Position numbers and translations under genes: made by a program. The notes beneath the pieces are model-generated. The model searched no databases and had not been told where the DNA came from. It saw nothing but the letters and a program-made list of their open reading frames with translations. This document shows positions 31,626 through 40,836 of a DNA stretch of 64,000 nucleotides, piece by piece. The DNA is from Chitinophaga sp. HK235 (GTDB taxonomy: Bacteria > Bacteroidota > Bacteroidia > Chitinophagales > Chitinophagaceae), in NCBI RefSeq assembly GCF_018255755.1, contig NZ_CP073766.1:496001-560000 (forward strand). The letters are read 5' to 3'. Position 1 is the stretch's first letter, and each line of letters starts with the position of its first letter.

Positions 31626-34600
31626 TTACTGCTTGATCAATTTCACAATTTTCACACGCTTATTATCAGGAGTCAGTACTTGCAGCAGATAGACACCTGG
31701 CGCCATATCCCTGTTGAAGTCTACACGGATAGGTTGTGAACCTTCCGGCAGTACGATGCCTGCTTTCGCATACACCATTCTTCCTGTGAGATCAAATACT
31801 TTGATGGTCACGTTCTGGGACTTGCCTGTGTTTTTCACCAGGAGGTTGACGAAGGAGCTAACCGGATTCGGATACACGCTTTCGATAAGGATCTCTTCAC
31901 CGTTTTCCTTAGTGGGTTCTATTTTGCTTACAACACCGGCAGCGCTACGGTTTCTGTTGGCAGCCATCATCACATTATCAGGTGTGATGCTATTGTCGGC
32001 TCCTGGTGTATTGTCTTTGGGATAAGCATTGATGACAAGCGCATTCAGGTAAGCATACTGGCCGTTAGGGGCAATGTAGATGACCACACGGATTTCACCA
32101 TCGCTGTTAGGTACTACATTGTCTATCTGTACGGTCTGGCTGGTGTTGTTCAGTGCATTGAGTGTTACCACTTTGCCATTGATGCTGTAAGCGCTGATCC
32201 TGTCGCCTCCGCCGGCACGGCTGCCGAAGAATACGAAGGAGTAAGCCATAGACTGGTTCAGGCCGGAGAAGGTAAGCTGGGCAGTATCTCCTTTGTCGAT
32301 GTAGTAGGAGGCGGCCATTACATTGTCCGGATAGATGCCGGAGTTGTTACCGGTCACCATACCATTGGGGTTGGTGCCTGTAAAGTTCCGGTCTATGCTC
32401 ATCACCATGCTGGTGTTGTTGCTGATTTCATCTTTGATGTTATTGAGCTTCTGGCCTTGGAAAGGCAGTGAGTTGGTATTGTTCCATGGTGCACCCTGAG
32501 GACTGGTTACATTGATGTTGATGTAAACAGAATGACTATACGTAGCTCCGGTAGCGATATTGCTGTAATCAGAGAATACGGTATTAGCCTTGGCTCTTAC
32601 TTTATAATAGTAGCGGGTGCTTTCACTGAGACCGTTATCCATATAAGTGTTCACGGTTCCGCCTACAGTGGTAACCAGGCTGTAAGCACCATCTATGCTG
32701 GTGGAGCGGTATATTTCCACACCGGTGGCATTGCTGGCTTTGTTGGTCCAGTCCAGTTTGATGGTGTTTCTTGATTTACCGGTAGCGATAAGGCTTTCAG
32801 GAGACAGTGGTTGTCCATTGTCAACATAGGACTGTATCACCAGTGCATTCAGATAGGCGAAGAGGGAGCCTGTACCGTTCTGAATGGTAAACTCGATAGT
32901 ACCGGTACTGTCGGCGCTGAGGCCATTCAGTTGTACTGTTTTGCTGGTATTGCCGGATGCATTTAAGGATACGGACTGTGTACCAACTGTATACACGGTT
33001 GTTCTGTTGTCAGTCACATCTGCGCGGCTGGCGAAGAACACCAGGTTGTATTTTTTAGTGCTGGTAAGACCGGTGATCCTGATGCGTCTGGCGGTAGTGC
33101 TCTGGTCGTAGTAGAAGGTGTTCATCACATTATCCGGGAATACGCCGGAATTGTTGCCGGTTACTGCACCTACGTTGTTGGCGCCGGTGAGGACATCCAC
33201 GAGGGTGATGGTAGCGCCGGTAGCGACACCGGTTTCATCCAGCATGTTGGTGATGTTGCGGTTGGCAATTGGGAGGCCGTTGAAATTGTTCCACGGTGCA
33301 CCTTCCGGACTGAGCTGGTTGCAGTTGACGTAAATGGAAGTGATGTTTTTGTCTCTTACCGCAATGGTAAATGTCTGGCTGGCGCTGCCACCGTGGTTGT
33401 CTGCTACGGTAACGGTTACACTGTATCTGCCAATGTTGGCAGCTGTAGGCGTAAGGGCTATGGTAGCGGTGCCATTGCCGGTGGTGGTCAGGGTAGCAAA
33501 AGGTGGTAAACCGGTAGCGCTGACAGTCAGGATATCTGACGGATCATCAGTAGCGGTAACAGTGATGTTCTGTACATCATCTGTTTTCATTGACACATTG
33601 CTCAGTGTATTCAACACCGGGTTTCTGTTGGCCGCAACGATCGCTATGGTATCTGTATATGGAGAATTACCATAGGTGTTGATCGCGCGAACAGCGTAGA
33701 AGTATTTGGTATTGGCGACTACGGTATTGTCCGTATAGGCGGTGTCGTTAGCGTTGGTCGGTGCCGGGTTCATTAACTGGTAGGTACCCAGTGAATCGGT
33801 TGACCGGTATACTTCATAACCTGTTTCGTTATAAGCGGCATCGGTCCAGGACAGTCTTACGCCGGTAGGAATATTTCTGGCGGCCAGTTGTCTTGGTTTG
33901 GCAGGAGCTGTACCATCGTCATACACGGCTTCTATCACCATCGCATTGATATAGGCGAAAGAAGAACCAGTACCGGCCTGGAGATCGACAGATACTTCAC
34001 CATTCGAATCAGCAGCTACACCTTTGATGACAACGGTATTGGTGGCGTTGTTGGACGCATTGAGGGAAACAGTGGTACCGTTGATGGTGTAGTTGGCGGT
34101 ACGGTTATCTGTTACACCGCTGCGGCTTCCGAAGAAGGTGAAGTTGTATTTGAAGGTAGCCTTAAGACCGGTAACCTTAAATGTTTGTTTGGTGGTATTG
34201 GTCCAGTAGGAGCTGGCCATTACGTTGTCGGGGTATATGCCGGAGTTATTACCTGGGCGTACACCGGCATTGTTGGCGTTGCTGCCTCCGTTGACGGTTT
34301 GCCATGGGGTCATGATCTTCAGAGAGATACCCGTGTTGTTACCGTTCTGATCGGTGAAGGGGCCGAAGATATCATTCTGAGTAACGGGCACCTTGTTGGT
34401 GTTGTTCCATGGAGCCGCTGCCTGGTTGGAACCGTCGTTAAAGTTTACTCTTACGAAGTAACCAGGGTTCACATCATTGATCACAATGGTGAAGTTTTTG
34501 GTGTCTTCACCGCCAACGCCGTCTGATACCTTTACAGATACAGGGTAGGAGCCGGCATCGCTGTAACCGGGGTTCAGCGTGATCTGGGATGTTTTACCAT

Positions 34601-37600
34601 TGGACACGGCTGTTGCAAAAGCAGGCAGGCCGGTATAGGTCCAGGTAAGGTTATCGGTACCGTTATCATTGGTTACGGCCACATTGATTTGTGAGGTCGT
34701 ATTTTCACTGATGGTCAGGTTGGACACACTACCTAATACCGGTGCATAGTTGGCATTTACAGTCAGTGAGAACACTTTGGTGGCAATACCATTGTGGTTG
34801 TCCTGTGCTTTCACGGTAATGCCGGGATAAGTGGCTTGTGCTGTAACCGGAGGATTGTTAAAGAGAATGGTACCGGTACCGTTGCCGTTGTCGGTGAAAG
34901 TGGCGAAAGCAGGCAGGTTGGTAGCGGTAAGGGTGATCGGATCTCCATCAGCATCGGTGGCCACTACATTTACAGACAGCTGGGTGTCGTAATGCATGAA
35001 GCGGTTGGGCTGATTGTTGAGGACCGGAGCATTGTTGAGTGTTTGTACATTCAGTTCGTTGCTGTAGGCAGAGTTACCACCTACGTTCACCGCTCTTACC
35101 TTGTAATAGTAAGTTACATTGGCAAAGAGGGCGGTATCTGTAAGCACGCCGTAGGCACTATCGCTGCCGGGGATGGTCGCCTGCAGTTTGTACAGGCTGT
35201 TGTTGCCAACAGAACGGTATATTTCAAAAGATGTTTCATTGTTGGAATTATCGTTCCATTTGAGACCAATCTTATTGGAGAACACAGTAGCTGCGGTGAG
35301 CACGGTAGGTGCTGCCGGCGCTGTAGGCAATGCCAGGGTAGTGGCCTGCATATTGGGATTGGCCAATGCAGAACTGGGGATCAGCTGTTTGGCTATATTG
35401 CTTCCAGTGGGACCTTTATAGCTAGCAGTCAGTGTATATCCGCCACCACGCTGGAAAAAGGTAATATAGATGGCATGACGGCCGGCAGAAAGGGTTTTGG
35501 TACCGGACCTTTCGGTAGTGCCCTGCAGGTAGTCGTTGTTGACTACTAACCTGGTATTGTCGAAGCCATCGATGTACAGCTTGCTGCCATCATCGGAGGC
35601 GGTATAGAAGGTATAGGTACCGCTAACCGGGAGATTGATGTATCCCGCAAATTTCAGTGCAAAATTATTGTCATGGTTGCGGATATCCAGTGTTATATTG
35701 TCCACACTACCGCTCTTAACAGGGGTGATGCTGCTAAAGTCGGGCAGCTGGGTAATATCAGAGAACTCATAATAGTCGTACTGCAATCCGCCGCCATCGG
35801 CCAGACTGAAGCCGGAATCGCCGTATTTGTTGATTGCTTTCACCTTGTAGTAGTAGGTGGTCTGCGGTTGCAGCAGGCTGTCGGTGTAGGCTGTTTTAGT
35901 GGCAGCTGCAGTGGCGATGATGTTAAACGGTCCACTGAGGCTGGTGCTGCGGTAGATTTCAAAACCTGTTTCGTTGTTGCTGTTGTCGGTCCAGGTCAGA
36001 TTGATTTTGTTATAGGAAGCAGCAGTAGCCTTGATCTGTGTAGGCGCAGCAGGAGTTGCGCCACCGGGGGTGCCTGGATCTTTGAATGCACTGGCAGGAA
36101 TTTCCTGTCTGCTGCCGGTTACACCATTGATGGTAGACTGCCAGAAGAGCTGCATCACCTGTCCTCCACCTGCCTGGAAGAAGGTAGCGGAGAAAGGATA
36201 GGAACCAGCAGTGAGGTAAATGCTGTTGGTCCTTGACTGCGGAGCATGCAAACCGTCATTATCTACCAGTGGAGTTGCGGCATAGCTGTAAGGGCCGATA
36301 TATAGCCTGCTGCCATCGTCGGAGTAAGTTTCGAAAGTATAGGTACCGGTAGCAGGGATGTTGATATATCCTGTCCACAGGAATGCGTAGTTTTCGTTGG
36401 CATCACGGGCACTGATATCTGCAGTAGGTGTAACACCGGTTTTTACAGGTGTTAAAGTACTGAAGTCGGGCAATGCGCTGAAGGTACCAGTGTAGTATTT
36501 GTAGTTCAGGCCACTGTTTGCAGTTGTAGCAGACACCTGGTTACTGGCTGGGGACAGATTGCCGGTGAGGTCTCTGGCCTTTACGGTAAAGGCATACACC
36601 TGATTATAGACAAGGGAGTTAACGGTAAAGGATGTCTGATCTCCGTTAACAGTATATGTTTTGACACCGTTTACATAGATGTCATATTTGGTAACACCTA
36701 CATCATCTGTAGCTGCTGTCCAGGAAAGACTAACCGATGTTCTGGTAGTACCGGTGATTTTCAGAGAGCCTGGTGCTGTAGGTGGATTATTGTCTACCTG
36801 CGTGGTGGCGCTGGTTTCATTGCTGGCAATAGCAGCACCATTATCATTCACAGCTCTGATAACGAAGTAATAGGCTTTATTGGGATTTAAACCGCTGCTG
36901 GAGAAAGTAGTCACGCCCGGACCAGTAATGCCTACCAGGGTATAAGGCCCGCCGGCAGCGGTGCCACGGTATACTTCATAACCGGTTTCGCTGTTAGTGG
37001 GATTGGGATTTCTGCTCCAGTCAATAGTGATCTGTGTTTTGGAATCAGCTCTGGCAATGGCATTGGTGGCCGGGTCCGGAGCGGGTGTTCCACTGGCTTT
37101 GATAACTTTAAACGGAGCAGAGAAATTGCTGGAGCAACCGTATTGTTCTGTTACGGTCGCTACATACAGGCCGGAGTCTCTAACAGTGAGCATTCTGTCT
37201 GTACCTAAAGTGATGGCATCGGTGGCTTTTTTCCAGAGATAGGAAGTATAGCCTGCCGGTAATTGCAGTACTACGCTGTCTTTACCATCCAGCGCAGGAA
37301 GTACTTTACTCATCACCCCATTGACGCTAATGTTTGGGGTGATAGTGGGGGTTTTTATTTTGATTTGTACCGGGATGGGAGACCAGGTGGTCCAGTTATC
37401 GCCATCTTTAATATGGGCATCATATACACCGGTAGTAGTAGCAACAATGGTATTGCTGTTGGCGCCGGGAATGATAACACCGTCTTTACGCCATTCGTAG
37501 GCGTCGAAGCCGGCCGTTACACCTAAGGTAACGTTAATCGTGTCTCCCGGGCAAAACTCTGTTCTGCCATAGAGTGGCCATGGGTTGGCTTTGTGGGCGC

Positions 37601-38432
37601 GGTTGGCAAAAGGGAAATAGTCAGGTTCGCCCCATGCCTTGTACCATACGCCATGTCCCCAGCCATCATAAATAGTAAGTTTCATGTTGCCGCCAGCGGC
37701 TTTTACAGCATTGTATACGTTTTGAGTAACACTGGGGTCGGGGTTGGTGTCATCTCCACCCTGGAAGTTCCAGATGGGGATTAATTTGAATACATCGATA
37801 TAATCTTTTAATGCCAGCGTCGAAGCGCTGATAGGAGCGGCGGAAGCCACTAGTTTGGGGTAACGGATCATAAAGTCCCAGGTGGCAGTACCACCACCGG
37901 AAAGTCCCTGTACCATAATGCGGTAAGGGTCGAGCTTTACCTCCGGAATCATGTAATTAACGATCAGATCTCTGATAGCATCAAACTGTACATTTCCGAA
38001 GAAACCACCCTGGTTTTGCGGATAAAGCAGAAAGCCATCAAAGGTGCCGTTGTCAACAGCGTTTTTGTGTAATTCACCACCATGGTACAACTGATATTCG
38101 TTGTCATAGATAGTGCCTCTTTCTCCTACACCATGCCAGAAGATGATCATGGGGTACTTTTTGCCATCGGATACACCTGGCTGGTAGGATTTGGGGAACT
38201 TTAAACGGAATTGCAGACCATTGTAGTAATAACACTTGTAGGAGTCAGTGTTCCAGTTGAGGCGTTTGGTCCTGACCCACTTGCCCAGTACACCCCAGTT
38301 AGGAGGAGTGGGAGGAGCCGCCGGATTGTATTCCACAATGCTGTCGTTGGGGTTTAATACGCCTGTCTGTGCCAAGACCGTATTGATTCCCATCACTAAG
38401 AGGAAAGTAAGGAGCGTGTAAAATTTATTCAT
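31626..38432 (-). CDS. Giant secreted esterase / FN3 / PA14 multidomain protein with T9SS sorting domain
   Basis: A 2268-residue exported protein. Signal peptide MNKFYTLLTFLLVMGINTVLAQ. Residues about 60-290 form an alpha/beta hydrolase (YPMIIFWHGVGERG, nucleophile elbow QGLSGGGTATW near 177, probable His in WGHGVWY). Then come Ig-like segments, several fibronectin type III domains (ETGYEVYR, ETGFEIYR and similar), two PA14 domains (about 640-785 and 881-1024, each with SDDGSxLYI), cadherin/Ig-like domains from about 1130, and three copies of an unnamed domain of about 175 residues (about 1322-1503, 1702-1872, 1967-2139). A type IX tail follows (SVYPNPVSSFVNLLV to the end). It is probably a carbohydrate-binding surface enzyme acting on the locus polymer or on external glycans. 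Confidence 0.88.
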   Translation of the reverse strand: MNKFYTLLTFLLVMGINTVLAQTGVLNPNDSIVEYNPAAPPTPPNWGVLGKWVRTKRLNWNTDSYKCYYYNGLQFRLKFPKSYQPGVSDGKKYPMIIFWHGVGERGTIYDNEYQLYHGGELHKNAVDNGTFDGFLLYPQNQGGFFGNVQFDAIRDLIVNYMIPEVKLDPYRIMVQGLSGGGTATWDFMIRYPKLVASAAPISASTLALKDYIDVFKLIPIWNFQGGDDTNPDPSVTQNVYNAVKAAGGNMKLTIYDGWGHGVWYKAWGEPDYFPFANRAHKANPWPLYGRTEFCPGDTINVTLGVTAGFDAYEWRKDGVIIPGANSNTIVATTTGVYDAHIKDGDNWTTWSPIPVQIKIKTPTITPNISVNGVMSKVLPALDGKDSVVLQLPAGYTSYLWKKATDAITLGTDRMLTVRDSGLYVATVTEQYGCSSNFSAPFKVIKASGTPAPDPATNAIARADSKTQITIDWSRNPNPTNSETGYEVYRGTAAGGPYTLVGITGPGVTTFSSSGLNPNKAYYFVIRAVNDNGAAIASNETSATTQVDNNPPTAPGSLKITGTTRTSVSLSWTAATDDVGVTKYDIYVNGVKTYTVNGDQTSFTVNSLVYNQVYAFTVKARDLTGNLSPASNQVSATTANSGLNYKYYTGTFSALPDFSTLTPVKTGVTPTADISARDANENYAFLWTGYINIPATGTYTFETYSDDGSRLYIGPYSYAATPLVDNDGLHAPQSRTNSIYLTAGSYPFSATFFQAGGGQVMQLFWQSTINGVTGSRQEIPASAFKDPGTPGGATPAAPTQIKATAASYNKINLTWTDNSNNETGFEIYRSTSLSGPFNIIATAAATKTAYTDSLLQPQTTYYYKVKAINKYGDSGFSLADGGGLQYDYYEFSDITQLPDFSSITPVKSGSVDNITLDIRNHDNNFALKFAGYINLPVSGTYTFYTASDDGSKLYIDGFDNTRLVVNNDYLQGTTERSGTKTLSAGRHAIYITFFQRGGGYTLTASYKGPTGSNIAKQLIPSSALANPNMQATTLALPTAPAAPTVLTAATVFSNKIGLKWNDNSNNETSFEIYRSVGNNSLYKLQATIPGSDSAYGVLTDTALFANVTYYYKVRAVNVGGNSAYSNELNVQTLNNAPVLNNQPNRFMHYDTQLSVNVVATDADGDPITLTATNLPAFATFTDNGNGTGTILFNNPPVTAQATYPGITVKAQDNHNGIATKVFSLTVNANYAPVLGSVSNLTISENTTSQINVAVTNDNGTDNLTWTYTGLPAFATAVSNGKTSQITLNPGYSDAGSYPVSVKVSDGVGGEDTKNFTIVINDVNPGYFVRVNFNDGSNQAAAPWNNTNKVPVTQNDIFGPFTDQNGNNTGISLKIMTPWQTVNGGSNANNAGVRPGNNSGIYPDNVMASSYWTNTTKQTFKVTGLKATFKYNFTFFGSRSGVTDNRTANYTINGTTVSLNASNNATNTVVIKGVAADSNGEVSVDLQAGTGSSFAYINAMVIEAVYDDGTAPAKPRQLAARNIPTGVRLSWTDAAYNETGYEVYRSTDSLGTYQLMNPAPTNANDTAYTDNTVVANTKYFYAVRAINTYGNSPYTDTIAIVAANRNPVLNTLSNVSMKTDDVQNITVTATDDPSDILTVSATGLPPFATLTTTGNGTATIALTPTAANIGRYSVTVTVADNHGGSASQTFTIAVRDKNITSIYVNCNQLSPEGAPWNNFNGLPIANRNITNMLDETGVATGATITLVDVLTGANNVGAVTGNNSGVFPDNVMNTFYYDQSTTARRIRITGLTSTKKYNLVFFASRADVTDNRTTVYTVGTQSVSLNASGNTSKTVQLNGLSADSTGTIEFTIQNGTGSLFAYLNALVIQSYVDNGQPLSPESLIATGKSRNTIKLDWTNKASNATGVEIYRSTSIDGAYSLVTTVGGTVNTYMDNGLSESTRYYYKVRAKANTVFSDYSNIATGATYSHSVYININVTSPQGAPWNNTNSLPFQGQKLNNIKDEISNNTSMVMSIDRNFTGTNPNGMVTGNNSGIYPDNVMAASYYIDKGDTAQLTFSGLNQSMAYSFVFFGSRAGGGDRISAYSINGKVVTLNALNNTSQTVQIDNVVPNSDGEIRVVIYIAPNGQYAYLNALVINAYPKDNTPGADNSITPDNVMMAANRNRSAAGVVSKIEPTKENGEEILIESVYPNPVSSFVNLLVKNTGKSQNVTIKVFDLTGRMVYAKAGIVLPEGSQPIRVDFNRDMAPGVYLLQVLTPDNKRVKIVKLIKQ
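32015..34465 (-). repeat. Region coding three copies of an unnamed ~175-residue domain
   Basis: Copies lie at about 33925-34465, 32815-33325 and 32015-32530, separated by FN3 and Ig-like segments. Each starts with a strand followed by APWNN. Each carries GNNSGxxPDNVM, then a FFxSR segment, a V(S/T)LNA segment and FAY(I/L)NA or YAYLNA near its end. Spacing and order are the same in all three copies. The positions are estimates of about 10 residues accuracy. The motifs suggest a jelly-roll, carbohydrate-binding-like fold, but I do not recognise a named family. Confidence 0.7.
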
Positions 38433-38906
38433 AGCATTATTGTATCCGGTAATGAAATAATTTAATTAAGTCCGTAAGGTTACTGGCAGCACGTATATGC
38501 TGTATGGTTAATAACAACACAGGACCCATTACACAGATCTTCCGCAGGATGTGATGGCTAAAAAATTCAGGGTGATTTACTCCGGGGCTCTGCGTTTCAT
38601 AACGCAACCTAGCATACTGTAAATAACCGCTCAGGCTTGTGATAGGAGATGGCTGGAAAAAGTTGACATGCTTCTCAGAGACTTTGGTACTGTACTATTA
38701 GTAGCGCCTCTTAAAAAACTGGGTGCAAGATATAAAGAAAAAGTAATCACGTTCCTGAAAATTTGTAAAGTGTATAAAATTGCCCGTGAAAATTCAGGAT
38801 CGGCAAGTGAACGCAGCAATACGTGTTTTGAATTGTATTTTGGATAAAAATAAATTAATAATATTCATAATTTATTAAGATGTCCTAACAGCATGAATGA
38901 AAGCAC
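38433..38906. other. 474-base intergenic region upstream of the giant protein gene
   Basis: It should contain the promoter of the 2268-residue protein gene and the end of the acyltransferase transcript... but that gene reads leftward from 39983 to 38907, so this region also receives read-through from it. No TTTG-N19-TAnnTTTG match and no strong terminator hairpin were found. A 59-codon plus-strand frame (38668-38847) is listed separately. Confidence 0.4.
38668..38847 (+). CDS. Doubtful small ORF of 59 codons
   Basis: ATG to TAA, product beginning MLLRDFGTVLLVAPLKKLGA and rich in Lys, ending with ERSNTCFELYFG. The composition is protein-like, but there is no strong ribosome-binding site, no recognised family, and it lies opposite to all neighbours. 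It may be a remnant of a lost gene or chance. Confidence 0.18.
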   Translation: MLLRDFGTVLLVAPLKKLGARYKEKVITFLKICKVYKIARENSGSASERSNTCFELYFG

Positions 38907-39983
38907 TTAACATCCGACAAAATACTTACTGTATTTCCCAAAAACTTTTCTTGCTGCCATCAAAAAGAGTACGGTAGGAACCAGTACAAACAGGTTACAG
39001 AGTGCCCAGGAAAACAGGTTGCCCGGCATCTCATGACCGTAAATCTTATAGCTTACAAAACGTTGTAACAACACAAAAAAGTAATGAATGAAGAATATCC
39101 CAAAACTAAGCGTAGCAAGGATATTGATCACCTTGGGTACATACCGTTCCAGTTTCCACAACCAGTAAATATAAAAGCAGGAGAAAAGAATTTTCTGTGT
39201 AAAATCTGCCGGATCATAAAACCTGGCAGGCACGTAAAAATTAACGGCCAGTGAAAGGAAAGAGAGCACAGTAATCGGCAGCCAGTATTTTTTAGCGAAT
39301 TCCAGGTAACGGTCTTTATAGTGGCTCAGGAACATACCAAACAGGTACACGAATAAAAAGTGGATGGCCATCCTGAAAGTATCGGCAAGGGCTGCACGCT
39401 GTACCAGTACCGTAGAAACTACGAACAGCGGAAGCAGCACCCAGTACCAGCGCGGGTGTCTGTCAATATAAATTAATACAGGCGCTCCCAGGTAATACAA
39501 GGTGATCATGGGTATAAACCAAAACGGTTGCATGTGTGCACCGTGTAATAAATAATAACCAATCTGTTTCCACGCCGGAAAGGAAGCAAAATCAGGGTAT
39601 ACATCCAGTGTATTACCAGGCACGTTACCAGATATAAGACGCGCCACAATAATCGGAATAGAAAGCAGTATATACGGGCAGATAACGCCCTGCAACTTCT
39701 TTACCAGATAATCCTTGTACTCAAATTTTGCAGACAGGTGCTGGAAAAGATAACCTGCGATAAAAATGAACATCACCGTGGAATTCTGGAAGATGATGTT
39801 CAGTATTCTTTCTACAGGACTGCCTTCTGCCCATTGCAACAATGGGTGGGCAGCTACTACATATAAGATGGCAATACCCCTGAAGTGATGGATGTAGTTC
39901 AGGAATGTTTTGGATTTGGGTGTTGATGTGGTTGCTGCAGGCGCCGGGTTGATACCGCCTGATGCCGGGATTATTTGCTGCAT
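38907..39983 (-). CDS. Acyltransferase 3 family membrane protein
   Basis: The third acyltransferase of the locus (358 residues, about ten helices). YIHHFRGIAILYVVAAHPLL is the family N-terminal segment, with His in both LHHFR-like and AAHP positions. STVMFIFIAGYLFQHLS and GVICPYILLSIP match the next conserved helices. The first 28 residues are a Pro/Ala/Thr-rich cytoplasmic leader. The start overlaps the methyltransferase stop by 13 bases, which suggests translational coupling. Predicted to acylate a cell-surface sugar. Confidence 0.85.
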   Translation of the reverse strand: MQQIIPASGGINPAPAATTSTPKSKTFLNYIHHFRGIAILYVVAAHPLLQWAEGSPVERILNIIFQNSTVMFIFIAGYLFQHLSAKFEYKDYLVKKLQGVICPYILLSIPIIVARLISGNVPGNTLDVYPDFASFPAWKQIGYYLLHGAHMQPFWFIPMITLYYLGAPVLIYIDRHPRWYWVLLPLFVVSTVLVQRAALADTFRMAIHFLFVYLFGMFLSHYKDRYLEFAKKYWLPITVLSFLSLAVNFYVPARFYDPADFTQKILFSCFYIYWLWKLERYVPKVINILATLSFGIFFIHYFFVLLQRFVSYKIYGHEMPGNLFSWALCNLFVLVPTVLFLMAARKVFGKYSKYFVGC

Positions 39984-40729
39984 AGGTGAATTTCGTCTGT
40001 TCTTACCAATCCATAGCGTTCAATTTCCGCTTCGGTAAGCATGTCAGTAATCAGTATGAAATGAGTGTTGAAGCCCTGGGCAATGAGCCTTTGCTCATAG
40101 TCCCGGCCATAAAAACGAACATAGTTGGGATCGCCGAATCTGCGGATACGTTCAGCCGGCCCCGTTAGTGTCAGATCTTCATCCGTCACAGCCAGATCTT
40201 CCCGTACAGGTACCTGTATAATGGCTTTGCCACCGGGTTTGAGCACCCTGCGCATTTCCCGGAAAGCCCGGGCATCATCAGGAATACAGCTCAGTACATG
40301 ACTGCAGAGGATAATGTCGTAAGTGTTGTCAGCAATGTCTTTCATATCAGTGATGTCCAGATAGATGGTATCATCAGGATAAGTATTTTCATAGCTGTTC
40401 ACAAACTTATCACCCGCTGTATATTGTATAGACGGGTCTTTGCTAAGCCGCTTGTAATATATTTCTTCCGGGGCCACATGCAATACTTTCGCACCCTGAA
40501 ACAGAAACTCAGGATGTTTTTCGAGAAACAGCCAGAAGGTGCGGTCTCTCTCGTTGGACCTGCATCTGGGACACTGTGCCGGCCTGCGGTTGTATCCTAT
40601 CTCCAGGAAACGGGAGAACGTCCCTTTACAACAGGGACACGCTACTTTGTCTCCCTGATAATACATCCCCCGTAAACTCAGATATACGGGCAGGGCTGTT
40701 TGTTTTAGCAGATTTTTTATGGTGCTCAT
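39971..40729 (-). CDS. SAM-dependent methyltransferase with N-terminal zinc ribbon
   Basis: A 252-residue class I methyltransferase. Residues about 30-60 contain CPCC and CPRC, spaced like a zinc ribbon (KVACPCCKGTF, PAQCPRCRSNERDR). The methyltransferase core follows: AKVLHVAPEE (motif I, replacing the usual GxGxG), YLDITDMKDI, YDIILCSHVLSCIPDD and RRVLKPGGKAIIQVPV. It probably methylates a sugar of the repeat unit. The altered motif I is typical of this zinc-ribbon subgroup as I remember it. The gene overlaps the acyltransferase gene and lies 83 bases after the GT2 gene. Confidence 0.8.
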   Translation of the reverse strand: MSTIKNLLKQTALPVYLSLRGMYYQGDKVACPCCKGTFSRFLEIGYNRRPAQCPRCRSNERDRTFWLFLEKHPEFLFQGAKVLHVAPEEIYYKRLSKDPSIQYTAGDKFVNSYENTYPDDTIYLDITDMKDIADNTYDIILCSHVLSCIPDDARAFREMRRVLKPGGKAIIQVPVREDLAVTDEDLTLTGPAERIRRFGDPNYVRFYGRDYEQRLIAQGFNTHFILITDMLTEAEIERYGLVRTDEIHLCSK

Positions 40730-40770
40730 TTGTTAAAAATGAAGATGAGAATTCATATTAATTAATCAAA

Positions 40771-40836
40771 GACTTCAATCCTACGATCATTAGTCCGGGA
40801 CTTTAATCCATTTTAGCCCAGGACTTCAGTCCTGGG
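40771..40836. repeat. REP-like cluster of GACTTYARTCC palindromes
   Basis: Three degenerate copies occur within 66 bases: GACTTCAATCC (40771), GGACTTTAATCC (40799) and the perfect hairpin CCCAGGAC-TTCA-GTCCTGGG (40817-40836). Dispersed palindromes of this form are common repeats in some Bacteroidota. The third copy lies inside the end of the GT2 gene and encodes its last residues (PRTEVLG), followed at once by TAA. Confidence 0.6.

Noticed and set aside
33888..34526. 212-codon plus-strand frame opposite the giant protein gene
   Set aside because: Gly/Val-rich antisense translation of Thr/Asn-rich repeats; no start signal or domain.
31626..38432. CRISPR-like repeat array in the repetitive region
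   Set aside because: The repeats are domain-length (about 300-550 bases), diverged at DNA level, and lie in one open frame.
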